Assembly: GCF_902167145.1 (NCBI RefSeq)
Contig: NW_023366853.1
Coordinates: 1-64,000 of the forward strand
Length of the DNA: 64,000 nt
Origin: Zea mays
Lineage: Eukaryota; Streptophyta; Magnoliopsida; Poales; Poaceae
Direction: 5' to 3'
A program made the position numbers and the translations under genes. Within the stretch, counting starts at the first letter, position 1, and each line of letters starts with the position of its first letter. Under the pieces are notes generated by a model. That model was not told the origin of the DNA. It saw only the letters and a program-made list of their open reading frames with translations, and searched no databases. Of the stretch, positions 13,101-26,800 are shown one piece after another.

Positions 13101-15180
13101 TAGAGGCTCATAAACCTCACCCCACATATGTTTCCTTGCCATAGATTACATTCTTGGATTTCTGGTGGAAACCATTTCTTGGTAAAAAACTCGTACGTGT
13201 TAGCCTTCGGTATTATTGAAAATGGTCATTCATGGCTATTTTCGGCAAAATGGGGGTTGTGTGGCCATTGATCGTCGACCAGAGGCTCATACACCTCACC
13301 CCACATATGTTTCCTTGTCGTAGATCACATTCTTGGATTTCTGGTGGAGACCATTTCTTGGTCAAAAATTCGTAGGTGTTAGCCTTCGATATTATTGAAA
13401 ATGGTCGTTCATGGCTATTTTCGACAAAAATGGGGGTTGTGTGGCCATTGATCATTGACTAGAGGCTCATAAACCTCACCCCACATATGTTTCCTTGCCA
13501 TAGATCACATTCTTGGATTTCTGGTGGAGACCATTTCTTGGTCAAAAATCCATAGGTGTTAGCCTTCGGTATTATTGAAAATGGTCGTTCATGGCTATTT
13601 TCGACAAAAATGGGGGTTGTGTGGCCATTGATCGTCGACCAGAGGCTCATACACCTCACCCCACATATGTTTCCTTGCCATAGATCACATTCTTGGATTT
13701 CTGGTGGAGACCATTTCTTGGGCAAAAATCCGAATGTGTTAGCCTTTGGTATTTTTGAAAATGGTCATTCATGGCTATTTTCGACAAAAATGGGGGTTGT
13801 GTGGCCATTGATCTTCGACCAGAGGCTCATACACCTCACTAATCATATGTTTCCTTGCCATAGATCACATTCTTGGATTTATGGTGGAGACCATTTCTTG
13901 GTCAAAAATCCGTAGGTGTTAGCCTTCAGTGTCATTGAAAATGGTCGTTCATGGCTATTTTCGACAAAAATGGGGGTTGTGTGGCCATTGATCATCGACC
14001 AGAGGCTCATACACCTCACCCCACATATGTTTCCTTGCCATAGATCACATTCTTGGATTTCTCGTGGAGACCATTTCTTGGTCAAAAATCCGTAGGTCTT
14101 AGCCTCTAATATTATTGAAAATGGTCGCTCATGGCTATTTTCGGCAAAATGGGGGTTGTGTGGCCATTGATCATCGACCAGAGGCTCGTACACCTCACCC
14201 CACATATGTTTCCTTGCCATAGATCACTTTCTTGGATTTCTGGTGGAGACCATTTCTTGGTTAAAAATCCGTACGTGTTAGCCTTTGGTATTTTTGAAAA
14301 TGGTCATTCATGGCTATTTTCGACAAAAATGGGGGTTGTGTGGCCATTGATCATCGACTAGAGGCTCATACACCTCACCCCACATATGTTTCCTTGCCAT
14401 AGATCACATTCTTGGATTTCTGGTGGAGACCATTTCTTGGTCAAAAATCCGTAGGTGTTAGCCTTCGGTATTATTGAAAATGGTCGTTCATGGCTATTTT
14501 CGACAAAAATGGGGGTTGTGTGGCCATTGATCATCGACCAGATGCTCATACACCTCACCCCACATATGTTTCCTTGCCATAGATCACATTCTTGTATTTC
14601 TGGTGGAGACCATTTCTTGGTCTAAAATCCGTAGGTGTTAGCCTCTAGTATTATTGAAAATGGTCGCTCATGGCTATTTTCAAGGTCGCTCATGGCTATT
14701 TTCATAAAAAATGGGGGTTGTGTGGCCATTTATCATCGACTAGAGGCTCATAAACCTCACCCCACATATGTTTCCTTGCCATAGATTACATTCTTGGATT
14801 TCTGGTGGAAACCATTTCTTGGTTAAAAACTCGTACGTGTTAGCCTTCGGTATTATTGAAAATGGTCATTCATGGCTATTTTCGGCAAAATGGGGGTTGT
14901 GTGGCCATTGATCGTCGACCAGAGGCTCATACACCTCACCCCACATATGTTTCCTAGTCGTAGATCACATTCTTGGATTTCTGGTGGAGACCATTTCTTG
15001 GTCAAAAATCCTTAGGTGTTAGCCTTCGATATTATTGAAAATGGTCGTTCATGGCTATTTTCGACAAAAATGGGGGTTGTGTGGCCATTGATCATCGACC
15101 AGAGGCTCATACACCTCACCCCACATATGTTTCCTTGCCATAGATCACATTCTTGGATTTCTGGTGGAGACCATTTCTTG
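10200..15180 (-). repeat. 1640-bp higher-order repeat, three tandem copies
   Basis: Three near-identical units begin at about 10200, 11840 and 13480. Landmarks recur at exactly 1640 bp: CCGAATGTGTTAGCCTTTGG near 10449/12089/13729, the TCAGTGTCATTG monomer, the CTCTAATATTATTG monomer, and the 202-bp monomer near 11400/13040/14680. Each unit holds nine monomers, one with the 22-bp duplication and two 179-bp forms, which gives 9 x 180 + 22 - 2 = 1640. The third copy differs more (e.g. CCTAGTCGTAG near 14955) and fades by about 15180. Confidence 0.88.
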
Positions 15181-15929
15181 GTTAAAAACTCGAACGTGTT
15201 AGCCTTCGGTATTATTGAAAATGGTCGTTCATGGCTATTTTCGGCAAAATGGGGGTTGTGTGGCCATTTATCATCGACCAGAGGCTCATACACCTCACCC
15301 CACATATGTTTCCTTGCCATAGATCACATTCTTGGATTTCTGGTGGAGACCATTTCTTGGTCTAAAATCCGTAGGTGTTAGCCTCTAGTATTATTGAAAA
15401 TGGTCGCAATTGGCTATTTTCAAGGTCGTTCATGGCTATTTTCGACAAAAATGGGGGTTGTGTGGCCATTGATCATCGACCAGATGCTCATACACCTCAC
15501 CCCACATATGTTTCCTTGCCATAGATCACACTCTTGGATTTCTGGTGGAGACCATTTCTTGGTCAAAAATCCGTAGGTGTTAGCCTTCAGTATTATTGAA
15601 AATGTTCGTTCATGGCTATTTTCGACAAAAATGGGGGTTGTGTGTCCATTGATCATCGACCAGAGGCTCATACACCTCACCCCACATATGTTTCCTTGCC
15701 ATAGATCACATTCTTGGATTTCTGGTGGAGACCATTTCTTGGTCTAAAATCCGTAGGTGTTAGCCTCTAGTATTATTAAAAATGGTCGCTCATGGCTATT
15801 TTCAAGGTCGCTCATGGCTATTTTCATAAAAAATGGGGGTTCTGTGGCCATTGATCGTCGACCATAGGCTCGTACACCTCACCCCACATATGTTTCCTTG
15901 CCATAGATCACATTCTTGGATTTCTGGTG

Positions 15930-18500
15930 GAGACCATTTCTTGGTTAAAAACTCGTACTTGTTAGCCTTTGGTATTATTGAAAATGGTCATTCATGGCTA
16001 TTTTCGACAAAATGGGGGTTGTGTGGCCATTGATCATCGACCAGACGCTCATACACCTCACCCCACATATGTTTCCTTGCCATAGATCACATTCTTGGAT
16101 TTCTGGTGGAGACCATTTCTTGGTCAAAAATCCGTAGGTGTTAGCCTTCGGTATTATTGTAAATGGTCATTCATGGCTATTTTCGACAAAAATGGGGGTT
16201 GTGTGGCCATTGATCATCGACCAGAGGCTCATACACCTCACCCCACATATGTTTCCTTGCCATAGATCACATTCTTGGATTTCTGGTGGAGACCATTTCT
16301 TGGTCAAAAATCCGTAGGTCTTAGCCTCTAGTATTATTGAAAATGGTCGCTCATGGCTATTTTCGACAAAAATGGGGGTTGTGTGGCCATTGATCATCGA
16401 CCAGAGGCTCATACACCTCACTACACATATGTTTCCTTGCCATAGATCACATTCTTGGATTTATGGTGGAGACCATTTCTTGGTCAAAAATCCGTAGGTG
16501 TTAGCCTTCAGTGTCATTGAAAATGGTCGTTCATGGCTATTTTCGACAAAAATTAGGGTTGTGTGGCCATTGATCGTCGACCAGAGGCTCATACACCTCA
16601 CCCCACATATGTTTCCTTGCCATAGATCACATTCTTGGATTTCTGGTGGAGACCATTTCTTGGTCAAAAATCCGTAGGTGTTAGCCTTCAGTATTATTGA
16701 AAATGGTCGTTCATGGCTATTTTCGACAAAAATGGGGGTTGTGTGGCCATTGATCATCGACTAGACGCTCATACACCTCACCCCACATATGTTTCCTTGC
16801 CATAGATCACATTCTTGGATTTCTGGTGGAGACCATTTCTTGGTTAAAAACTCGTACGTGTTAGCCTTCGGTATTATTGAAAATGGTCATTCATGGCTAT
16901 TTTCGGCAAAATGGGGGTTGTGTGGCCATTGATCATCGACCAGAGGCTCGTACACCTCACCCCACATATGTTTCCTTGCCATAGATCACATTATTGGATT
17001 TCTGGTGGAGACCATTTCTTGGTTAAAAATCCGTACGTGTTAGCCTTTGGTATTTTTGAAAATGGTCATTCATGGCTATTTTCGACAAAAATGGGGGTTG
17101 TGTGGCCATTGATCATCGACTAGAGGCTCATACACCTCACCCCACATATGTTTCCTTGCCATAGATCACATTCTTGGATTTCTGGTGGAGACCATTTCTT
17201 GGTCAAAAATCCGTAGGTGTTAGCCTTCGGTATTATTGAAAATGGTCGTTCATGGCTATTTTCGACAAAAATGGGGGTTGTGTGGCCATTGATCATCGAC
17301 CAGATGCTCATACACCTCACCCCACATATGTTTCCTTGCCATAGATCACATTCTTGGATTTCTGGTGGAGACCATTTCTTGGTCTAAAATCCGTAGGTGT
17401 TAGCCTCTAGTATTATTGAAAATGGTCGCTCATGGCTATTTTCAAGGTCGCTCATGGCTATTTTCATAAAAAATGGGGGTTGTGTGGCCATTTATCATCG
17501 ACTAGAGGCTCATAAACCTCACCCCACATATGTTTCCTTGCCATAGGTCACATTCTTGGATTTCTGGTGGAGACCATTTCTTGGTCTAAAATCCGTAGGT
17601 GTTAGCCTCTAGTATTATTGAAAATGGTCGCTCATGGCTATTTTCAAGGTCGCTCATGGCTATTTTCATAAAAAATGGGGGTTGTGTGGCCATTTATCAT
17701 CGACTAGAGGCTCATACACCTCACCCCACATATGTTTCCTTGCCATAGATCACATTCTTGGATTTCTGGTGGAGACCATTTCTTGGTTAAAAACTCGTAC
17801 GTGTTAGCCTTTGGTATTATTGAAAATGGTCATTCATGGCTATTTTCGGCAAAATGGGGGTTGTGTGGCCATTGATCATCGACCAGACGCTCATACACCT
17901 CACCCCACATATGTTTCCTTGCCATAGATCACATTCTTGGATTTCTGGTGGAGACCATTTCTTGGTCAAAAATCCGTAGGTGTTAGCCTTCGGTATTATT
18001 GTAAATGGTCATTCATGGCTATTTTCGACAAAAATGGGGGTTGTGTGGCCATTGATCATCGACCAGAGGCTCATACACCTCACCCCACATATGTTTCCTT
18101 GCCATAGATCACATTCTTGGATTTCTGGTGGAGACCATTTCTTGGTCAAAAATCCATAGGTGTTAGCCTTCGGTATTATTGAAAATGGTCGTTCATGGCT
18201 ATTTTCGACAAAAATGGGGGTTGTGTGGCCATTGATCATCGACCAGACGCTCATACACCTCACCCCACATATGTTTCCTTGCCATAGATCACATTCTTGG
18301 ATTTCTGGTGGAGACCATTTCTTGGTTAAAAACTCGTACGTGTTAGCCTTTGGTATTTTTGAAAATGGTCATTCAAGGCTATTTTCGACAAAAATGGGGG
18401 TTGTGTGGTCATTGATCTTCGACCAGAGGCTCATACACCTCACTACACATATGTTTCCTTGCCATAGATCACATTCTTGGATTTATGGTGGAGACCATTT
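15930..18500 (-). repeat. 1842-bp offset duplication in knob180
   Basis: Text at about 15930-16440 recurs at about 17770-18290. It includes the unusual GTATTATTGTAAATGG (GAAA to GTAA) at 16151 and 17993. The offset equals 10 x 180 + 2 x 22 - 2, matching two 202-bp monomers (near 17444 and 17646) and two 179-bp monomers (near 16010 and 16905) in the interval. The ends are approximate. Confidence 0.75.
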
Positions 18501-21500
18501 CTTGGTCAAAAATCCGTAGGTGTTAGCCTTCAGTGTCATTGAAAATGGTCGTTCATGGCTATTTTCAACAAAAATTAGGGTTGTGTGGCAATTGATCGTC
18601 GACCAGAGGCTCATACACCTCACCCCACATATGTTTCCTTGCCATAGATCACATTCTTGGATTTCTGGTGGAGACCATTTCTTGGTCAAAAATCCGTAGG
18701 TGTTAGCCTTCGGTATTATTGAAAATGGTCGTTCATGGCTATTTTCGACAAAAATGGGGGTTGTGTGGCCATTGATCATCGACTAGAGGCTCATACACCT
18801 CACTACACATATGTTTCCTTGCCATAGATCACATTCTTGGATTTCTGCTGGAGACCATTTCTTGGTCTAAAATCCGTAGGTGTTAGCCTCTAGTATTATT
18901 GAAAATGGTCGCTCATGGCTATTTTCAAGGTCGCTCATCGCTATTTTCATAAAAAATGGGGGTTGTGTGGCCATTTATCATCGACTAGAGGCTCATAAAC
19001 CTCACCCCACATATGTTTCCTTGCCATAGATTACATTCTTGGATTTCTGGTGGAAACCATTTCTTGGTTAAAAACTCGTACGTGTTAGCCTTCGGTATTA
19101 TTGAAAATGGTCATTCATGGCTATTTTCGGCAAAATGGGGGTTGTGTGGCCATTGATCGTAGACCAGAGGCTCATACACCTCACCCCACATATGTTTCCT
19201 TGTCGTAGATCACATTCTTGGATTTCTGGTGGAGACCATTTCTTGGTCAAAAACTCGTACGTGTTAGCCTTCGATATTATTGAAAATGGTCGTTCATGGC
19301 TATTTTCGACAAAAATGGGGGTTGTGTGGCCATTGATCATCGACCATAGGCTCATACACCTCACCCCACATATGTTTCCTTGCCATAGATCACATTCTTG
19401 GATTTCTGGTGGAGACCATTTCTTGGTCAAAAATCCGTAGGTGTTAGCCTTCGATATTATTGAAAATGGTCATTCATGGCTATTTTCGGCAAAATGGGGG
19501 TTGTGTGGCCATTGATCATCGACCAGAGGCTCGTACACCTCACCCCACATATGTTTCCTTGCCATAGATCACATTCTTGGATTTCTGGTGGACATCATTT
19601 CTTGGTCAAAAATCCGTACGTGTTAGCCTTTGGTATTTTTGAAAATGGTCATTCATGGCTATTTTCGACAAAAATGGGGGTTGTGTGGCCATTGATCATC
19701 GACTAGAGGCTCATACACCTCACCCCACATATGTTTCCTTGCCATAGATCACATTCTTAGATTTCTGGTGGAGACCATTTCTTGGTCAAAAATCCGTAGG
19801 TGTTAGCATTCGGTATTATTCAAAATGGTCGTTCATGGCTATTTTCGACAAAAATGGGGGTTGTGTGGCCATTGATCATCGACCAGACGCTCATACACCT
19901 CACCCCACATATGTTTCCTTGCCATAGATCACATTCTAGGATTTCTGGTGGAGACCATTTCTTGGTCTAAAATCCGTAGGTGTTAGCCTCTAGTATTATT
20001 GAAAATGGTCGCTCATGGCTATTTTCAAGGTCGCTCGTGGCTATTTTCATAAAAAATGGGGGTTGTGTGGCCATTTATCATCGACTAGAGGCTCATAAAC
20101 CTCACCCCACATATGTTTCCTTGCCATAGATTACATTCTGGGATTTCTGGTGGAAACCATTTCTTGGTTAAAAACTCGTACGTGTTAGCCTTCGGTATTA
20201 TTGAAAATGGTCATTCATGGCTATTTTCGACAAAAATGGGGGTTGTGTGGCCATTGATCATCGACCAGATGCTCATAAACCTCACCCCACATATGTTTCC
20301 TTACCATAGATCACATTCTTGGATTTCTGGTGGAAACCATTTCTTGGTCAAAAATCCGTAGGTGTTAGCCTTCGGTATTTTTGAAAATGGTCGTTCATGG
20401 CTATTTTCGACAAAAATGGGGGTTATGTGGCCATTGATCATCGACTAGACGCTCATACACCTCACCCCACATATGTTTCCTTGCCATAGATCACATTCTT
20501 GGATTTCTGGTGGAGACCATTTCTTGGTCTAAAATCCGTAGGTCTTAGCCTCTAGTATTATTGAAAATGGTCATTCATGGCTATTTTCGGCAAAATGGGG
20601 GTTGTGTGGCCATTGATCGTCGACCAGAGGCTCATACACCTCACCCCACATATGTTTCCTTGCCATAGATCACATTCTTGGATTTTTGGTGGAGACCATT
20701 TCTTGGTCAAAAACTCGTACGTGTTAGCCTTCGGTATTATTGAAAATGGTCGTTCATGGCTATTTTCGGCAAAATGGGGGTTGTGTGGCCATTGATCGTC
20801 GACCAGAGGCTCATACACCTCACCCCACATATGTTTCCTTGCCATAGATCACATTCTTGGATTTCTGGTGGAGACCATTTCTTGGGCAAAAATCCGTAGG
20901 TGTTAGCCTTCGGTATTATTGAAAATGGTCGTTCATGGCTATTTTTGACAAAAATGGGGGTTGTGTGGCCATTGATCATCGACCAGACGCACATGCACCT
21001 AACCCCACATATGTTTCCTTGTCATAGATCACATTCTTGGATTTCTGGTGGAGACCATTTCTTGGTCTAAAATCCATAGGTTTTAGCCTCTAGTATTATT
21101 GAAAATGGTCGCTCATGGCTATTTTCAAGGTCGTTCATGGCTATTTTCGACAAAAATGGGGGTTGTGTGGCCATTGATCATCGACCAGACGCTCATACAC
21201 CTCACCCCACATATGTTTCCTTGCCATAGATCACATTCTTGGATTTCTGGTGGAGACCATTTCTTGGTTAAAAACTCGTACGTGTTAGCCTTCGGTATTA
21301 TTGAAAATGGTCGTTCATGGCTATTTTCGACAAAAATGGGGGTTGTGTGGCCATTGATCATCGACCAGAGGCTCGTACACCTCACCCCACATATGTTTCC
21401 TTGCCATAGATCACATTCTTGGATTTCTGGTGGAGACCATTTCTTGGTCTAAAATCCATAGGTGTTAGCCTCTAATATTATTGAAAATGGTCGCTCATGG

Positions 21501-21879
21501 CTATTTTCGGCAAAATGGGGGTTGTGTGGCCATTGATCATCGACTAAAGGCTCGTACACCTCACCCCACATATGTTTCCTTGCCATAGATCACATTCTTG
21601 GATTTCTGGTGGAGACCATTTCTTGGTTAAAAACTCGTACGTGTTAGCCTTCGGTATTATTGAAAATGGTCGTTCATGGCTATTTTCGGCAAAATGGGGG
21701 TTCTGTGGCCATTGATCATCGACTAGAGGCTCGTACACCTCACCCCACATATGTTTCCTTGCCATAGATCACATTCTTGGATTTCTGGTGGAGACCATTT
21801 CTTGGTCAAAAATCCGTAGGTGTTAGCCTTTGGTATTTTTGAAAATGGTCGTTCATGGCTATTTTCATAAAAAAATGGG

Positions 21880-23840
21880 GGTTGTGTGGCCATTGATCAT
21901 CGACCAGAGGCTCATACACCTCACCCCACATATGTTTCCTTGCCATAGATCACATTCTTGGATTTCTGGTGGAGACCATTTCTTGGTCAAAAATCCGCAG
22001 GTCTTAGCCTCTAGTATTATTGAAAATGGTCGCTCATGGCTATTTTCAAGGTCGCTCATGGCTATTTTCATAAAAAATGGGGGTTGTGTGGCCATTGATC
22101 ATCGACCAGAGGCTCATACACCTCACCCCACATATGTTTCCTTGCCATAGATCACATTCTTGGATTTCTGGTGGAGACCGTTTCTTGGATAAAAACTCGT
22201 AGGTGTTAGCCTTCGGTATTATTGAAAATGGTCATTCATGGCTATTTTCGACAAAAATGGGGGTTGTGTGGCCATTGATCATCGACTAGAGGCTCATACA
22301 CCTCACCCCACATATGTTTCCTTGCCATAGATCACATTCTTGGATTTCTGGTGGAGACCATTTCTTGGTCAAAAATCCGTAGGTGTTAGCCTTCGGTATT
22401 ATTGAAAATGGTCGTTCATGGCTATTTTCGACAAAATGGGGGTTGTGTGGCAATTGATCATCGACCAGAGGCTCATACACCTCACCCCACATATGTTTCC
22501 TTGCCATAGATCACATTCTTGGATTTCTGGTGGAGACCGTTTCTTGGTCAAAAATCCGTAGGTCTTAGCCTCCAGTATTATTGAAAATGGTCGCTCATGG
22601 CTATTTTTCATAAAAAATGGGGGTTGTGTGGCCATTTATCATCGACTAGAGGCTCATAAACCTCACCCCACATATGTTTCCTTGCCATAGATCACATTCT
22701 TGGATTTCTGGTGGAGACCATTTCTTGGTTAAAAACTCATACGTGTTAGCCTTCGGTACTATTGAAAATGGTCATTCATGGCTATTTTCGGCAAAATGGG
22801 GGTTGTGTGGCCATTGATCATCGACCAGAGGCTCATACACCTCACCCCACATATGTTTCCTTGCCATAGATCACATTCTTGGATTTCTGGTGGAGACCAT
22901 TTCTTGGTCAAAAATCCGCAGGTCTTAGCCTCTAGTATTATTGAAAATGGTCGCTCATGGCTATTTTCAAGGTCGCTCATGGTTATTTTCATAAAAAATG
23001 GGGGTTGTGTGCCATTGATCATCGACCAGAGGCTCATACACCTCACCCCACATATGTTTCCTTGCCATAGATCACATTCTTGGATTTCTGGTGGAGACCG
23101 TTTCTTGGATAAAAACTCGTAGGTGTTAGCCTTCGGTATTATTGAAAATGGCCATTCATGGCTATTTTCGACAAAAATGGGGGTTGTGTGGCCATTGATC
23201 ATCGACTAGAGGCTCATACACCTCACCCCACATATGTTTCCTTGCCATAGATCACATTCTTGGATTTCTGGTGGAGACCATTTCTTGGTCAAAAATCCGT
23301 AGGTGTTAGCCTTCAGTATTATTGAAAATGGTCGTTCATGGCTATTTTCGACAAAATGGGGGTTGTGTGGCAATTGATCATCGACCAGAGGCTCATACAC
23401 CTCACCCCACATATGTTTCCTTGCCATAGATCACATTCTTGGATTTCTGGTGGAGACCATTTCTTGGTCAAAAATCCGTAGGTCTTAGCCTCCAGTATTA
23501 TTGAAAATGGTCGCTCATGGCTATTTTCATAAAAAATGGGGGTTGTGTGGCCATTTATCATCGACTAGAGGCTCATAAACCTCACCCCACATATATTTCC
23601 TTGCCATAGATCACATTCTTGGATTTCTGGTGGAGACCATTTCTTGGTTAAAAACTCGTACGTGTTAGCCTTCGGTATTATTGAAAATGGTCATTCATGG
23701 CTATTTTCGGCAAAATGGGGGTTGTGTGGCCATTGATCATCGACCAGAGGCTCATACACCTCACCCCACATATGTTTCCTTGCCATAGATCACATTCTTG
23801 GATTTCTGGTGGAGACCATTTCTTGGTCAAAAATCCGTAC
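21880..23840 (-). repeat. 920-bp higher-order repeat, two copies plus partial
   Basis: Unit landmarks recur at 919-921 bp: the rare CCGCAGGTCTTAGCC (about 21996 and 22917), GGAGACCGTTTCTTGGATAA (about 22175 and 23095), and the CGACAAAATGG 179-bp monomer (about 22430 and 23350). Five monomers per unit, including one 202-bp and about two 179-bp forms, account for the period. A third copy begins near 23719 and diverges after about 23840. Confidence 0.83.
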
Positions 23841-26800
23841 GTGTTAGCCTTTGGTATTTTTGAAAATGGTCATTCATGGCTATTTTCGACAAAAATGGGG
23901 GTTGTGTGGCCATTGATCATCGACCGGACGCTCATACACCTCACCTCACATATGTTTCCTTGCCATAGATCACATTCTTGGATTTCTGGTGGAGACCATT
24001 TCTTGGTTAAAAACTCGTACGTGTTAGCCTTCGGTATTATTGAAAATGGTCGTTCATGGCTATTTTCGACAAAAATGGGGGTTGTGTGGCCATTGATCAT
24101 CGACCAGAGGCTCGTACACCTCACCCCACATATGTTTCCTTGCCATAGATCACATTCTTGGATTTCTGGTGGAGACCATTTCTTGGTCTAAAATCCGTAG
24201 GTGTTAGCCTCTAATATTATTGAAAATGGTCGCTCATGGCTATTTTCAAGGTCGCTCATGGCTATTTTCATAAAAAATGGGGGTTGTGTGGCCATTTATC
24301 ATCGACTAGAGGCTCATAAACCTCACCCCACATATGTTTCCTTGCCATAGATTACATTCTTGGATTTCTGGTGGAAACCATTTCTTGGTTAAAAGCTCGT
24401 ACGTGTTAGCCTTCGGTATTATTGAAAATGGTCGTTCATGGCTATTTTCGACAAAAATGGGGGTTGTGTGGCCATTGATCATCGACCAGAGGCTCGTACA
24501 CCTCACCCCACATATGTTTCCTTGCCATAGATCACATTCTTGGATTTCTGGTGGAGACCATTTCTTGGTCTAAAATCCGTAGGTGTTAGCCTCTAATATT
24601 ATTGAAAATGGTCGCTCATGGCTATTTTCGGCAAAATGGGGGTTGTGTGGCCATTGATCATCGACTAAAGGCTCGTACACCTCACCCCACATATGTTTCC
24701 TTGCCATAGATCACATTCTTGGATTTCCGGTGGAGACCATTTCTTGGTCAAAAATCCGTAGGTGTTAGCCTTCGGTATTATTGAAAATGGTCGTTCATGG
24801 CTATTTTCGACAAAAATGGGGGTCGTGTGGCCATTTATCATCGACTAGAGGCTCATACACCTCACCCCACATATGTTTCCTTGCCATAGATTACATTCTT
24901 GGATTTCTGGTGGAAACCTTTTCTTGGTTAAAAACTCGTACGTGTTAGCCTTCGGTATTATTGAAAATGGTCAGTCATGGCTATTTTCGGCAAAATGGGG
25001 GTTGTGTGGCCATTGATCGTCGACCAGAGGCTCATACACCTCACCCCACATATGTTTCCTTGTCGTAGATCACATTCTTGGATTTCTGGTGGAGACCATT
25101 TCTTGGTCAAAAATCCGTAGGTGTTAGCCTTCGGTATTATTGAAAATGGTCGTTCATGGCTATTTTCGACAAAAATGGGGGTTGTGTGGCCATTGATCCT
25201 CGACCAGACGCTCATACACCTCACCCCACATATGTTTCCTTGCCATAGATCACATTCTTGGATTTCTGGTGGAGACCATTTCTTGGGCAAAAATCCGTAG
25301 GTGTTAGCCTTCGGTATTATTGAAAATGGTCGTTCATGGCTATTTTCGACAAAAATGGGGGTTGTGTGGCCATTGATCATCGACCAGATGCTCATACACC
25401 TCATCCCACATATGTTTCCTTGCCATAGATCACATTCTTGGATTTCTGGTGGAGACCATTTCTTGGTCTAAAATCCGTAGGTGTTAGCCTTAGGTATTAT
25501 TGAAAATGGTCGCTCATGGCTATTTTCGACAAAAATGGGGGTTGTGTGGCCATTGATCATCGACCAGATGCTCATACACCTCACCCCACATATGTTTCCT
25601 TGCCATAGATCACATTCTTGGATTTCTAGTGGAGACCATTTCTTGGTCTAAAATCCGTAGGTGTTAGCCTCTAGTATTATTGAAAATGGTCGCTCATGGC
25701 TATTTTCAAGGTCGCTCATGGCTATTTTCATAAAAAATGGGGGTTGTGTGGCCATTTATCATCGACTAGAGGCTCATAAACCTCACCCCACATATGTTTC
25801 CTTGCCATAGATTACATTCTTGGATTTCTGGTGGAAACCATTTGTTGGTTAAAAACTCGTACGTGTTAGCCTTCGGTATTATTGAAAATGGTCATTCATG
25901 GCTATTTTCGGCAAAATGGGGGTTGTGTGGCCATTGATCATCGACCAGAGGCTCGTACACCTCACCCCACATATGTTTCCTTACCATAGATCACATTCTT
26001 AGATTTCTGGTGGAGACCATTTCTTGGTCAAAAATCCGTAGGTGTTAGCCTTCGGTATTATTGAAAATGGTCATTCATGGCTATTTTCGACAAAAATGGG
26101 GGTTGTGTGGCATTTGATCATCGACTAGAGGCTCATACACCTCACCCCACATATGTTTCCTTGCCATAGATCACATTCTTGGATTTCTGGTGGAGACCAT
26201 TTCTTGGTCTAAAATCCGTAGGTGTTAGCCTCTAGTATTATTGAAATGGTCGCTCATGGCTATTTTCAAGGTCGCTCATGGCTATTTTCATAAAAAATGG
26301 GGGTTGTGTGGCCATTTATCATCGACTAGAGGCTCATAAACCTCACCCCACATATGTTTCCTTGTCATAGATTACATTCTTGGATTTCTGGTGGAGACCA
26401 TTTCTTGGTTAAAAACTCGTACGTGTTAGCCTTCGGTATTATTGAAAATGGTCATTCATGGCTATTTTCGGCAAAATGGGGGTTGTGTGGCCATTGATCG
26501 TCGACCAGAGGCTCATACACCTCACCCCACATATGTTTCCTTGCCATAGATCACATTCTTGGATTTCTGGTGGAGACCATTTCTTGGTCAAAAATCCGTA
26601 GGTGTTAGCCTTCGATATTATTGAAAATGGTCATTCATGGCTATTTTCGACAAAAATGGGGGTTGTGTGGCCATTGATCGCGACCAGAGGCTCATACACC
26701 TCACCCCACATATGTTTCCTTGTCGTAGATCACATTCTTGGATTTCTGGTGGAGACCATTTCTTGGTCAAAAATCCGTAGGTGTTAGCCTTCGATATTAT

